DNA of 64,000 bases from an uncultured Pelagibacteraceae bacterium (lineage in GTDB: Bacteria > Pseudomonadota > Alphaproteobacteria > Pelagibacterales > Pelagibacteraceae): NCBI GenBank assembly GCA_902588585.1, contig CACIPQ010000001.1, forward strand, positions 62,001-126,000, given 5' to 3'. The notes under the pieces are model-generated. The model worked only from the letters and a program-made list of their open reading frames with translations. It searched no databases and was not told the DNA's origin. This document shows, in pieces, positions 15,103 to 23,911 of the stretch. The position numbers and the translations under genes are program-made. Within the stretch, counting starts at the first letter, position 1, and every line of letters starts with the position of its first letter.

Positions 15103-16713
15103 TTATATTGCATAGATTGAGTTTGAACCAATACTGTAAGTAGTTGGTGTTACAGCTAATAATGGTCTAGATCCAGAAGAACTAGAATAAAGATGTAGAA
15201 GTTCATCAATAATTTTAGTTCTTGAATCTTCAATTCCATATCCATCAAAACCCGCAAGCAATATCCTGTTGGCAGCTCCACTCGTGGCTATAGACAAGGC
15301 ATAAACAAGCGTGAACAATCTTGGCATAATTGCTCCGTTTTTATTAAACTTAAAAGTATTCTGTTCTAAGCCAACTCCAAAATCTAGAATTTTTAGATTT
15401 TTAAACTCTTTTTTCAAAGCTCTATTAATTAACGTTTTTGGAACAGCGAGCGGGCATTTTAAATTTTTGTAGCTATCTGAGTTGGCAATAAGCTTTAATG
15501 GGTTGCAGGCAGCATAAATATCAATTAACTTTTTATCAATTTCAACATCGGTATTTACTGCAATTACATATGGTTTTTTAGATTTAATATACATTTCAAT
15601 TTCGTTTTTATAATCTTTTGACTTTGGACCCGAAGCAACAAGTAACACCTCTTTTTTTCTGATATGATTTTGAGGAGACCATGATCCATTTTGAAGTTTA
15701 ATATTTCTTTGAAATTCAGATCTAACCAGATCAACATTGTACTTGCTTCCACCGCTATCTTTGAGTTGATTTATAGCTGCCAAAATCTCAGCATCGTCAA
15801 AATGAGTAGATATCATCTCTTGTATATATGTTGGGTGTATTCCATATAAGCCTGCTAAGTAGTAGTAAGTATTAGTGCCCCAGCTATATTTTGCTTTTAA
15901 TTTCTCGAAATAGTTTTTGATAAGTTTTAATATAGGCAAAATTTTAAACTTTTTATTATATCTGTTTTGAAGCTCAACTAAGAAATTTTCCGTTTGTGCA
16001 TTACCTGGTCCTCGACCCATGCCAGTGATCGTGCAGTCAACCCATTTAACACCTAAGTTGATAGCTTCAACAGTATTTAAAATGGCTTTTCCTAAATTAT
16101 CATGCGCATGAATTCCGATTTCGCCTTTCCAATTTGATTTTATAATTTTAACTATTTTTCTTATTCGAAATGGATCTAAGCTACCTAAACTGTCAGCAAA
16201 ATAGAAAATGTCTGGTTTGTTCTTTTGGATTTTCCTTACTACTGCAGCTAAATCATTGTCAGATAGTTCGGAAATCTGCATTAAATTTAAACCAACTTTG
16301 TATCCCAACTTTTTGAGTATTTTTATTATTTTAAAAGTTTTATCTAATTCATGGACATGACTAGCTATTCTTACCAAATGAATTTTACTTCTATTTTTTT
16401 TAATAAAAAGTTTTCTTACTGAAGACTCCAAATCATTTTGCATAATTATTTGTGAAGCGTTTACCATTACGGAAATTTTAAGATTATTTGGAATAGTTAA
16501 ACTATTTATATAGTTTTCAGTTGTATACCAGTTTGAACCTCTAAAACTTTTTGAGGAGAAAGATCTAAATCCTAGTTCAATATATTTAACACCTGATGAA
16601 GAAATGGTTTTTATATAATTTTTTACAAGATCTAGGGAAAAGTCCCAATTATTATAGTATCCACCATCTCTTAAAGTACAATCTAAAACTTCAATTTTAT
16701 TTTTCATTTGCAA
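15103..16713 (-). CDS. HMGL-like aldolase fused to an MptE/DUF115-like C-terminal domain
   Basis: A 536-aa two-part protein. Residues 1 to about 340 form a TIM-barrel pyruvate aldolase/HMGL-like domain: DCTLRDGGYYNNWDF (11-25, metal and substrate site), GIHAHDNLGKA (200-210), GMGRGPGNAQTE (231-242). From about 355 a second domain begins with VLLVASGPKSKDY, resembling the P-loop-like start of MptE/DUF115 proteins. The aldolase could condense pyruvate or a similar unit with an aldehyde sugar, or cleave it. It lies between KdsB-like and epimerase genes, so a ulosonate pathway is plausible. The role of the second domain is unknown. Confidence 0.65.
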   Translation of the reverse strand: MQMKNKIEVLDCTLRDGGYYNNWDFSLDLVKNYIKTISSSGVKYIELGFRSFSSKSFRGSNWYTTENYINSLTIPNNLKISVMVNASQIIMQNDLESSVRKLFIKKNRSKIHLVRIASHVHELDKTFKIIKILKKLGYKVGLNLMQISELSDNDLAAVVRKIQKNKPDIFYFADSLGSLDPFRIRKIVKIIKSNWKGEIGIHAHDNLGKAILNTVEAINLGVKWVDCTITGMGRGPGNAQTENFLVELQNRYNKKFKILPILKLIKNYFEKLKAKYSWGTNTYYYLAGLYGIHPTYIQEMISTHFDDAEILAAINQLKDSGGSKYNVDLVRSEFQRNIKLQNGSWSPQNHIRKKEVLLVASGPKSKDYKNEIEMYIKSKKPYVIAVNTDVEIDKKLIDIYAACNPLKLIANSDSYKNLKCPLAVPKTLINRALKKEFKNLKILDFGVGLEQNTFKFNKNGAIMPRLFTLVYALSIATSGAANRILLAGFDGYGIEDSRTKIIDELLHLYSSSSGSRPLLAVTPTTYSIGSNSIYAI

Positions 16714-17560
16714 TTTCCTGTTTAACTTCTTCGATGCTATTTTTCAGATTAAATTTAGAATTTACATATAATTTTAAATCTTTTTTTGGCTTATAATTAT
16801 ATGGAGTGACATCATAGTGTCCTCTATTTGGATTATATATATACACTGGTTTTTTTTTAATTTTAAAGATCTTTCCTAACTTATTCAATAGGTTAGAAAT
16901 TTTAATTAATTTGTTACCAGTTATTAAAACATTTTTGTAGTTATATTTTTTATGTATTACTTGAATACTTGCGTTAACTGCATCGTTTACATGAATTAAC
17001 CTTCTTTTAGCTTTATTAGAACCGCTGTACATTAAACTTTTGTTCATTATTGCGTTTCTTATAATCTTCTTTAATCCATTTTCCTTACTAGAACCTGGTC
17101 CATAAACTGTTCCAAATCGAATTATTGTATAAGGCAAATTAAATCTTTTACCAAATTCTTCTATAAAAAGCTCAGATGATTGTTTGCTAACACGATAAAA
17201 ACTACCTTGAGAGCTATGCACATATATTGTGCTGGCAAATACAAATTTTTTAATCTTCTGTTTTTTACAAATATCCAAGACTCTTGCATTATGAAAAAAA
17301 TTTGTTCTCAAAGTTTCTATTGGTTTTTTAATTGACTCCTCTATATCAGAGACTGCAGCAAAATTATAAACTACATCCTTGCCACTAATTGCTCTTTCAA
17401 GTTTTTTCTTATTGGAGATGTTTCCTTTAATAAATTTGATTTTATTGTATCTATTTCGGATCTTTGAATCGTACACTGAAACTATATGTTTTTTTTTATA
17501 TAATATTCTAGCCAAATGAGAACCTAGAAAACCACTGCCTCCTATAATTAAAATTTTCAT
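16697..17560 (-). CDS. NAD-dependent epimerase/dehydratase (extended SDR)
   Basis: A 287-aa extended SDR acting on nucleotide sugars. It has IIGGSGFLGSHLARILY (about 4-20) for NAD binding, FAAVSDIEESIKKP, and a Tyr/Lys pair in FYRVSKQSSEL. RFGTVYGPGS matches the later conserved part of GalE/RmlB-like enzymes. It overlaps the aldolase gene start by 17 nt and the upstream 561-aa gene by 4 nt. Epimerase, dehydratase and reductase cannot be separated by eye. Confidence 0.8.
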   Translation of the reverse strand: MKILIIGGSGFLGSHLARILYKKKHIVSVYDSKIRNRYNKIKFIKGNISNKKKLERAISGKDVVYNFAAVSDIEESIKKPIETLRTNFFHNARVLDICKKQKIKKFVFASTIYVHSSQGSFYRVSKQSSELFIEEFGKRFNLPYTIIRFGTVYGPGSSKENGLKKIIRNAIMNKSLMYSGSNKAKRRLIHVNDAVNASIQVIHKKYNYKNVLITGNKLIKISNLLNKLGKIFKIKKKPVYIYNPNRGHYDVTPYNYKPKKDLKLYVNSKFNLKNSIEEVKQEIANEK

Positions 17561-19242
17561 ATTTTCAACTCTGCTTTTGGTAAAATAAATTTTTTAATAT
17601 TTGAATTATAATCTTTATCAAGAATATATTGTTTGAAATCTATTTTTTTGCTCCTTAAAACAGTTTTTAAAGTTTTTGCAAGATCTTCTTTTTTTTTCAC
17701 ATAATAAATAGCTTTATTCAATTTTTGGATATTCCTTTCTGCTTCACAGTGTTGATATCGATTCCATTGATCAAATAAAATTACGGGCACACTGCTGTTT
17801 AATGAATCCTCTATAACAGTAGATGAGTAAGAAATTGTCACAAAAGCATCCCTTAAAGCATGATCAATTTTTTTGCTAGTAAATTCAAGATTTTTGAAAA
17901 AAGATTGTAGCTGAGCGGCACATTTCTGCTCTGATGGATGAATTTTAACTAAAAATTTAAATTCATTTTTTTGTGAGATTTCCTCAAAAGTTTTCAAATT
18001 TTCATAAAATTCATAAAACATTTCTACTCCCAAGAATTGGAGGTTGTAAAAATCCTTAAGGGTTACAGCAAAAAGAATTTTTTGTTTACTACTGTTATTA
18101 TTTGATGCAAATACTATATTACCTGTTGTTATTGGTTTTCCATTAATCTTTATATTCTTGAGAGATTTTTTTGTTATCTTGCTTTGAATTGAAAAATAAT
18201 TTGCATCACCGCTAAAAACAGCTTGTGCAATATTTTTTTTATATATTTTATCAAATTTGTTGAATGAATTAGTTATAGTTCCATGAGGTATGCAAACAGA
18301 ATTTGTTTGTTTATTTTTTGTCTTACACATTACAGCTCCCTCTATTCCTTTTGTTATATTTGCAGCAATAAGATCAAAATGATTATTCTCAAGAAGTTTT
18401 TTTATAGATTTATTTTTTTGATACAAATCAATAAAATAATTTTCAAATTTATTAGAAAAAAGTTTCAAAATTTTATATTCATATGTTTTTGAAATTTTTC
18501 TTAAAGAGTAGAAATTTTTAAATTTTATTTTTGTCTGTTTTTTTTTAAAAAATAATGGTTTTATATTAAAAAAATAAAAGACAGTTCTTCTTATTGCACC
18601 AACTTTAGAAAATGTTGGGTAAAAAAAAACATTTTTTCTGCTAAAATTAGAAAAAATTATTCTTTTAAAGTTATAGTAAAGATTGTTTAAAAGAATTTTA
18701 TTTTTCTTACTATAGCTTTTTAATTGAGGTTCAATATATTCATAAAAAATATTATTTTTGCTTAAGTCTACTTTTTTTAAAGTTTTATCATTTAGATTAA
18801 TAATTTTATTTTTTGGTATTAAAAATTGAATAATCTCAGACAAAATATATTCGTTTAAATTAAAGTGTGTATCTTTGCTCCAGCCAGATACAATAAAATA
18901 TTTAATGTTAGCCTCTTTTTTTAAAATTTTTTCAATCGAATATTTAATAAATTTAAAACTATAAACTCTAAATCTCAAAAAAACCTGTATTTCATGTAAC
19001 AAATTGCTATCTAAATTAGATGAAAAAATAATTTTTTTAATCAAATCGTCTGTTTCAATTAAAATTTTTTTATGAATATCATTAGATATAATTTTTTTAG
19101 GATTTATAAAATTCAAATTTTTGCTTACGCAATAAAGAAAAGTTTCTAGATTAACTGGTAATACCAGTATTTTTTCTCCAGATTTTTCTAATATGAATTT
19201 TAATTCTTCAACGCTTTGAGCTATACAAATTTTTTTTTGCAT
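17557..19242 (-). CDS. Putative GT-B/capsule-type glycosyltransferase
   Basis: A 561-aa protein without a firm family match. The C-terminal half looks like a GT-B transferase of the capsule/polysialyl or glycerophosphotransferase type: CIPHGTITNSFNK, KILFAVTLKDF, FLVKIHPSEQ, and VTISYSSTVIEDSLNSSVPVILFD. The last resembles the donor-binding segment with a conserved Ser/Thr-rich loop. The N-terminal half is lysine-rich and undefined. Its start overlaps the cytidylyltransferase gene at 19208 by 35 nt, a long overlap that suggests coupling. It may transfer the CMP-activated sugar made by that neighbour, which is inference. Confidence 0.5.
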   Translation of the reverse strand: MQKKICIAQSVEELKFILEKSGEKILVLPVNLETFLYCVSKNLNFINPKKIISNDIHKKILIETDDLIKKIIFSSNLDSNLLHEIQVFLRFRVYSFKFIKYSIEKILKKEANIKYFIVSGWSKDTHFNLNEYILSEIIQFLIPKNKIINLNDKTLKKVDLSKNNIFYEYIEPQLKSYSKKNKILLNNLYYNFKRIIFSNFSRKNVFFYPTFSKVGAIRRTVFYFFNIKPLFFKKKQTKIKFKNFYSLRKISKTYEYKILKLFSNKFENYFIDLYQKNKSIKKLLENNHFDLIAANITKGIEGAVMCKTKNKQTNSVCIPHGTITNSFNKFDKIYKKNIAQAVFSGDANYFSIQSKITKKSLKNIKINGKPITTGNIVFASNNNSSKQKILFAVTLKDFYNLQFLGVEMFYEFYENLKTFEEISQKNEFKFLVKIHPSEQKCAAQLQSFFKNLEFTSKKIDHALRDAFVTISYSSTVIEDSLNSSVPVILFDQWNRYQHCEAERNIQKLNKAIYYVKKKEDLAKTLKTVLRSKKIDFKQYILDKDYNSNIKKFILPKAELKI

Positions 19243-19870
19243 GAAGTTTGAAATTTTTTAAATCAATCGAATCGTCTATATCTAAGGACTCCATTTTAGA
19301 CACTTCCATAAAAAAAGGTTTTGCACCAATTCTACACCTGTATTTGATCAAGGCTTTTTTTCTAATACCGTAAAGACCGGTGGTCTCTACAATCACCGGC
19401 TTAGCATCCTGACTTCTGGGCAAGATTCTGGGATTATAATTTACTGGTTTATTTTTAAACCAAAACCAAGTGTATAGACTATTTGCCGTAAGTATTGAGT
19501 CGTATTTCTTATTTTTTTTTAAAAATTCTATGCATCTGTTAATGCTACTTACTTTTAATAATGGCGAAGTAATAAAAATTTGAAAATAGATATCAGCATC
19601 AATAATTTTTTGATGATAATTAATCAAATCATTTCCATTCGCACTATCTTTTGATAAATTTTTTTTTCTCTTTATAAAAATATAGTTATTTTTTTTGCAG
19701 TATCTTTTTATTGTCTCACTGTCGGAATCAACATAAATCTGATCAAAATTACATTTTTTAAGCTTGTCTAAAATAAATCTATAAAGTGGTTTATTATTAA
19801 CTAGTTTAAAATTTTTGTTCTTAATTCTTCTTGATTTTGATTTAACAGGAACTATTGCAACTATTTTCAT
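19208..19870 (-). CDS. Acylneuraminate cytidylyltransferase family protein (NeuA-like)
   Basis: A 220-aa cytidylyltransferase of the NeuA/PseF family, which makes CMP-activated nonulosonic acids. It has IVPVKSKSRRIKNKNF (about 6-21), a variant of the usual PARxGSxRxxxKN loop, then NNKPLYRFILD, IYVDSDSETI and ETTGLYGIRK. The final residues overlap the next gene by 35 nt. It is one of three cytidylyltransferases in the island (with 14374 and 33008), so at least two different CMP-sugars may be made. It lies closest to the aldolase and KdsB-like genes. Confidence 0.75.
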   Translation of the reverse strand: MKIVAIVPVKSKSRRIKNKNFKLVNNKPLYRFILDKLKKCNFDQIYVDSDSETIKRYCKKNNYIFIKRKKNLSKDSANGNDLINYHQKIIDADIYFQIFITSPLLKVSSINRCIEFLKKNKKYDSILTANSLYTWFWFKNKPVNYNPRILPRSQDAKPVIVETTGLYGIRKKALIKYRCRIGAKPFFMEVSKMESLDIDDSIDLKNFKLHAKKNLYSSKR

Positions 19871-19887
19871 TATTTTTTGGAGAAAAT

Positions 19888-21966
19888 TTAATAGCTATAT
19901 TTTTCAATAGCATTATTGAAAGCTGCCATCTGTGACATTTTAATTTTGGGTTCTTCGCCATTTTCTAAAATAATTTTTCTCTTTAATCTTGATAAATACA
20001 TTCTTTTTAAACTTGTGTAATTATACTTGTCCTCTTTTTTAAGATTGAATCCAAAACTTTTCCATAGTTCATCTTCTTTTTGTTTGGAATACTTTGTCTC
20101 AATGAAATGATAATTGGTTTTAACTTTATAATCAGACAATTTTTTAGTTTTGTAATTATTTTTCCAACTAATAATATCATAATCAAAGGATTTAGTAAGT
20201 TTATAAGTATTTTCGCCTTTATTTTTTCTTTCAAAATATATTGTTTCAAGAAAATCTTTCAGATTAATAACTTCTTTTTTTATCTCACCACTTTCCGGTA
20301 TTATTTGCAGCAAGCTATTTGTTATCCATTTCATCATATCTCTAAAATTTTCAATCCAAAGTTTTTGAGAATATCTCAAAAGATCTCCTCCCTTGACACC
20401 TAAAATATAATCATCCTTGTTTTTTCCTACATATTTAAATACCTCTTCTTCTTTATCAAAATTTTCAGTTTTTAAAGTGTGTATGTACTCCTCCAAAGCA
20501 GATTGAATTTTTAAAGGTGCTTTTTTCAAATTATCAAACATGTGCATAGTCAATTTGCTTCTGTTAATTTTTTTAGAGTCTAAATAATAAAAAATTTCAC
20601 TAATTGGTTCTTCTCTTAGCATCGCATCTAAGATGACAACATATTTCCTTGCTAAAAAAACATCATTTTCATTCATGGTTTCAGTGGCATAAATATTGCA
20701 CTCTGTTTCACAAACCAAATCTCCATTTACATAGCCCACAAGATTTTGATTTTGTCTATATTTTTTTATTAATCCAAATTTTTTGCTAGCATACTCTTTG
20801 TTCATATCTGTATTGCTTAATAGCAAGGTAGGATGAACAGTAAATCTTATAGGTGCTTTTGTATCTAACAATTCATTTAATCCTTTAATAAAACTTTTTA
20901 AAGTTTCGTTGGGTAGAGGCAAGATAATGTCTGGTTCTGAAATAGTTTCCATATTTTTAATATAATCCTGAAGGTTATGTAGATTAGTTCTTTTTATAGT
21001 TTTAAGAACATCGTTATCAAGAGATTGAACTGCGTTTGTAATTCTCAATGCACCATCTAAGATTTCTGCAGTTTTTATAATTCTGGGAAGCTGGCTTTTT
21101 CCGGTACTACAATGGATATACATTGGCCATTTGTATTTATCTTTTAATTTTTTTATATGGTAAGAAATTTCTACATCTTGTTGATACATTCCCCAGTTTG
21201 AATCAGCTATATGTAGGCCAACTGGTGGGTTTATTCTTTCAGCAATATATGAAAGTTCTTTTTTAACATATTCGACTGAATGAAAATGTATTTTATTATA
21301 GTAAGATAATCCCTCGTGACAAAAACTGCATTTATATGGACATCCTCTATTAGTTTGAATCAGAGGTTGAAATGTCCCTTCCTTTAAAAAATCATCAAAG
21401 AGCCCATCAAGATAAGGGGACACAGTCTGATCAAGATGTTTTACTCTAGTTATTTCTGGACTAGATATAAATTTATTTTTTTCATCAATAAAAAAGCAGT
21501 TCCCAAGCTCATCAATTTTTTCCCTAACTTTTTTAATGTCCTTGCCCTTCTCAAGCCATTTTTGAATAAGTTGACAGAATGCTAGTTCGCCCTCTCTTTC
21601 AATGAGCATATCTGCGTGCTTATATTTTTTTACAAAATTTTTAATATCTACGGGATCCTTGTTAATTTCAGGACCTCCATAAACAACTAAGGTTTTAGGA
21701 TTTTTTTTCTTTACGTAATTTGAAATTTTGTTTGATAAATTTGTGTTCCATAAATAGTTGCAAATACCAAAAACATCAATCTCATGTTTGTCTATATACT
21801 TTATTATATCATCGCTTTTTTTTAAAATTTTAACATTCACGTTGGGAATATTGGATTTTATATAACTTCCAATTAATCCAACGGCTAATGGAATAATATT
21901 ATTTGACACTCCTGAAGAAGAGTAGCAAGGATCGCATAGAAGAATTCTTAAATTATCTTTTTTCAT
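19888..21966 (-). CDS. B12-binding radical SAM protein with long C-terminal extension
   Basis: A 692-aa enzyme. The N-terminal domain is cobalamin-binding-like (IIPLAVGLIGSYIK; DVFGICNYLWNT; LVVYGGPEIN; LIEREGEL). The radical SAM domain carries GCPYKCSFC (Cys209, 213, 216). About 250 further residues follow with no recognised motif. It resembles the 671-aa product at 44845 along its whole length (same PLxxG start, same YGGP/FGGP segment, similar tail around KINRSKL), so the two are paralogs. It faces the only plus-strand gene across a 61-nt divergent spacer. The substrate is unknown. Confidence 0.8.
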   Translation of the reverse strand: MKKDNLRILLCDPCYSSSGVSNNIIPLAVGLIGSYIKSNIPNVNVKILKKSDDIIKYIDKHEIDVFGICNYLWNTNLSNKISNYVKKKNPKTLVVYGGPEINKDPVDIKNFVKKYKHADMLIEREGELAFCQLIQKWLEKGKDIKKVREKIDELGNCFFIDEKNKFISSPEITRVKHLDQTVSPYLDGLFDDFLKEGTFQPLIQTNRGCPYKCSFCHEGLSYYNKIHFHSVEYVKKELSYIAERINPPVGLHIADSNWGMYQQDVEISYHIKKLKDKYKWPMYIHCSTGKSQLPRIIKTAEILDGALRITNAVQSLDNDVLKTIKRTNLHNLQDYIKNMETISEPDIILPLPNETLKSFIKGLNELLDTKAPIRFTVHPTLLLSNTDMNKEYASKKFGLIKKYRQNQNLVGYVNGDLVCETECNIYATETMNENDVFLARKYVVILDAMLREEPISEIFYYLDSKKINRSKLTMHMFDNLKKAPLKIQSALEEYIHTLKTENFDKEEEVFKYVGKNKDDYILGVKGGDLLRYSQKLWIENFRDMMKWITNSLLQIIPESGEIKKEVINLKDFLETIYFERKNKGENTYKLTKSFDYDIISWKNNYKTKKLSDYKVKTNYHFIETKYSKQKEDELWKSFGFNLKKEDKYNYTSLKRMYLSRLKRKIILENGEEPKIKMSQMAAFNNAIEKYSY

Positions 21967-22027
21967 TTATATGTTGTATATCCTTAGCTTATATTTTGAA
22001 ATATATATGATAAAATCGAAGGTTTAA
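21967..22027. promoter_or_regulatory. Divergent intergenic region, likely bidirectional promoter
   Basis: This 61-nt spacer separates divergent genes, so it must hold a plus-strand promoter and possibly a minus-strand one. On the plus strand TATGAT at 22006-22011 is a possible -10; no good -35 is 17 nt upstream. On the minus strand AAGGA lies about 13 nt before the 21966 start. The exact sites are uncertain because the DNA is almost all A and T. Confidence 0.4.
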
Positions 22028-23143
22028 ATGCATAAATTAAAATATAATCCTGTCAAATGTTGTATTTGTAAAAAAAATATAGTCTATAAATTTAAAAACT
22101 CAAAAAGAACTTCTATTTATCCAACAACAAAAGGTATCTATAAATTAGAAAGTTATGACGTAATTTGTAAGAGTTGTAACTTGATTTATTCTAATCCAGA
22201 ACCAACTCTTCAAAGTCAAGGCCGCTATTATAAAAATAAATTTATGAACAAAAAACTAATTCCAGATTATAATATAAAAAATCAAATTAAATTTATAAAA
22301 AAAAACATATCAAAAAATAGTTTGGTTCTGGAAATAGGATCTTCAAATAACTTTCTGATTAATAAACTTAGATTGTTGGGATATAAAGCTTCAGGCACCG
22401 ATGTAAAATCAAAAACGATTAGTAAAAAGTTCGATTTGATATTAATTAATCATATGCTGGAGCACATTTCTAATCCTAAAAAATTCTTAATAAAGTTAAA
22501 AGAAAATTTAAAAAAAAATGGATTATTGGCAATTGAAGTTCCAAACCTTTTACAATACAGGTTGGATAATACTCTGGTCTTGTCTGCCGAACACATTTAT
22601 CATTTTACCGAAAAAACATTAAGATATCTTTTAGAAAAATCTGGTTATTCGTTTTTTTATAAAGAGAAAAAATATGTATCCAGAAAAGCATCAATAAGAT
22701 TAGTTTTTAAAAATAATGAAAGTAAGAAAATTTTAAAACCTTCAAAAAAAGATTTAATACTAAATATCAAAAGTTACCAAAATGAGCTTAATAAATTTAA
22801 AAAATTAAAAAATAAATACCGTAATTTAGCATCAAAATTAAATAATACGCCATCAAACAAAGTAATTTATTTTTGGGGTTACAATACTATTTTTCTAAAT
22901 ATTTTTAATTTCTTAAATAGACCAAAAAAACAAGGTTGTAAAATTGTAGATCAAAATTTTAATAAAATAGTTAATTTTAATTTTGATAAAGTAACAAAAA
23001 AAATATTTAATCCTAATAATTCTTTTTCTGATCGTAAAAAAAAATTAGTTGTTATCTGCAGTTTAACTTGGGCAAAGGAAATAAAAAAAAATTTAATTAA
23101 CAAAAAGATTAAAAATAAGAATATAATTGTTCCTAAATTTTAA
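22028..23143 (+). CDS. SAM-dependent methyltransferase with N-terminal zinc-ribbon-like motif
   Basis: A 371-aa class I methyltransferase-like protein and the only plus-strand gene of the window. It opens with two CxxC pairs (CCICKK; CKSCNLIYSNPEP), a small metal-binding module found on many glycan-cluster methyltransferases. Motif I is LVLEIGSSNNFL, then NHMLEHISNPKKFL and a late LAIEVPNL. The C-terminal 100 residues (IYFWGYNTIF) resemble the extra domain of sugar C-methyltransferases. Its 3' end overlaps the convergent 23133-23903 gene by 11 nt. The orientation suggests separate acquisition or inversion. Confidence 0.75.
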   Translation: MHKLKYNPVKCCICKKNIVYKFKNSKRTSIYPTTKGIYKLESYDVICKSCNLIYSNPEPTLQSQGRYYKNKFMNKKLIPDYNIKNQIKFIKKNISKNSLVLEIGSSNNFLINKLRLLGYKASGTDVKSKTISKKFDLILINHMLEHISNPKKFLIKLKENLKKNGLLAIEVPNLLQYRLDNTLVLSAEHIYHFTEKTLRYLLEKSGYSFFYKEKKYVSRKASIRLVFKNNESKKILKPSKKDLILNIKSYQNELNKFKKLKNKYRNLASKLNNTPSNKVIYFWGYNTIFLNIFNFLNRPKKQGCKIVDQNFNKIVNFNFDKVTKKIFNPNNSFSDRKKKLVVICSLTWAKEIKKNLINKKIKNKNIIVPKF

Positions 23144-23903
23144 AAGATCTTTTTGATTCAAAATTAGATACTTCTTGTCTTGATACCAATCTAGGAGTTG
23201 TAGGAATATAATTTGCATTATTATATACCTTGTTATCCAAAAAATTATACCTAATTTGAATAGATATTCTTACAAATTTTTTAGAAACATTTCTTGTGCT
23301 TCTGTGGGGGACAGCATGATTAAAAACAATAAATTTACCAAAAGGCACATATGGTTTCCAGCTTGGTAATTTATTTAAAGATTTTTTACAAACTCTAAAA
23401 TATGGCCTAGTTTTATGAGTAGAATATTTTAATAAACCGATTTTTTTGCTGTCCCTTTTGATTTCAAGTCTACCAAGACTTTTGTACATCTTAACCAAAG
23501 GTAACCACAAAGTAATGGAGTCCCTTGGAGCGTCATAATTCATTGCTTCTTGGTGCCAAGGATCGTTATTTCTATTGTCTGGCAAATCCAACCTTAGTCT
23601 TGGATAATCACCTATTTGTATTAATTTAAAATTAAAAATTTTTTTTATATCTTTTAATAAATTTGAATTCAAAGAATGAAGAGACGGAATACATTGAGAG
23701 GCATCAAAAAACTTTCCAAATAATTTTCTATCTTTTTTTGCCAAAGTTACCATTTTTTTATGAAGATTTTTCTTTATGAAAGGTAAACTTTTATTTTTTT
23801 TATTTCTAAAATTTAAATAAAAATCTACGAGATTATCTAACTCTAAAATAATTTGATTCAAGTTATTTTTATTTGTTATATTTTTTATAAAATATTCTCT
23901 CAT
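23133..23903 (-). CDS. PhyH-like 2-oxoglutarate/Fe(II) dioxygenase-like protein
   Basis: A 256-aa protein of the phytanoyl-CoA dioxygenase superfamily, which hydroxylate small molecules using Fe(II), oxygen and 2-oxoglutarate. The iron ligands would be His and Glu in WHQEAM and His in FNHAVPHRSTR; the Arg in VRISIQIRY could hold 2-oxoglutarate. The first acidic ligand is Glu rather than Asp, as seen in some active members. Nearby nonulosonate genes suggest a sugar or sugar substituent as substrate. Its 3' end converges on and overlaps the plus-strand gene. Confidence 0.65.
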   Translation of the reverse strand: MREYFIKNITNKNNLNQIILELDNLVDFYLNFRNKKNKSLPFIKKNLHKKMVTLAKKDRKLFGKFFDASQCIPSLHSLNSNLLKDIKKIFNFKLIQIGDYPRLRLDLPDNRNNDPWHQEAMNYDAPRDSITLWLPLVKMYKSLGRLEIKRDSKKIGLLKYSTHKTRPYFRVCKKSLNKLPSWKPYVPFGKFIVFNHAVPHRSTRNVSKKFVRISIQIRYNFLDNKVYNNANYIPTTPRLVSRQEVSNFESKRSFKI

Positions 23904-23911
23904 ACTAAATC

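Noticed and set aside
15564-15752. Short minus-strand frame within the aldolase fusion gene
   Set aside because: It lies wholly inside a longer, conserved gene in another frame.
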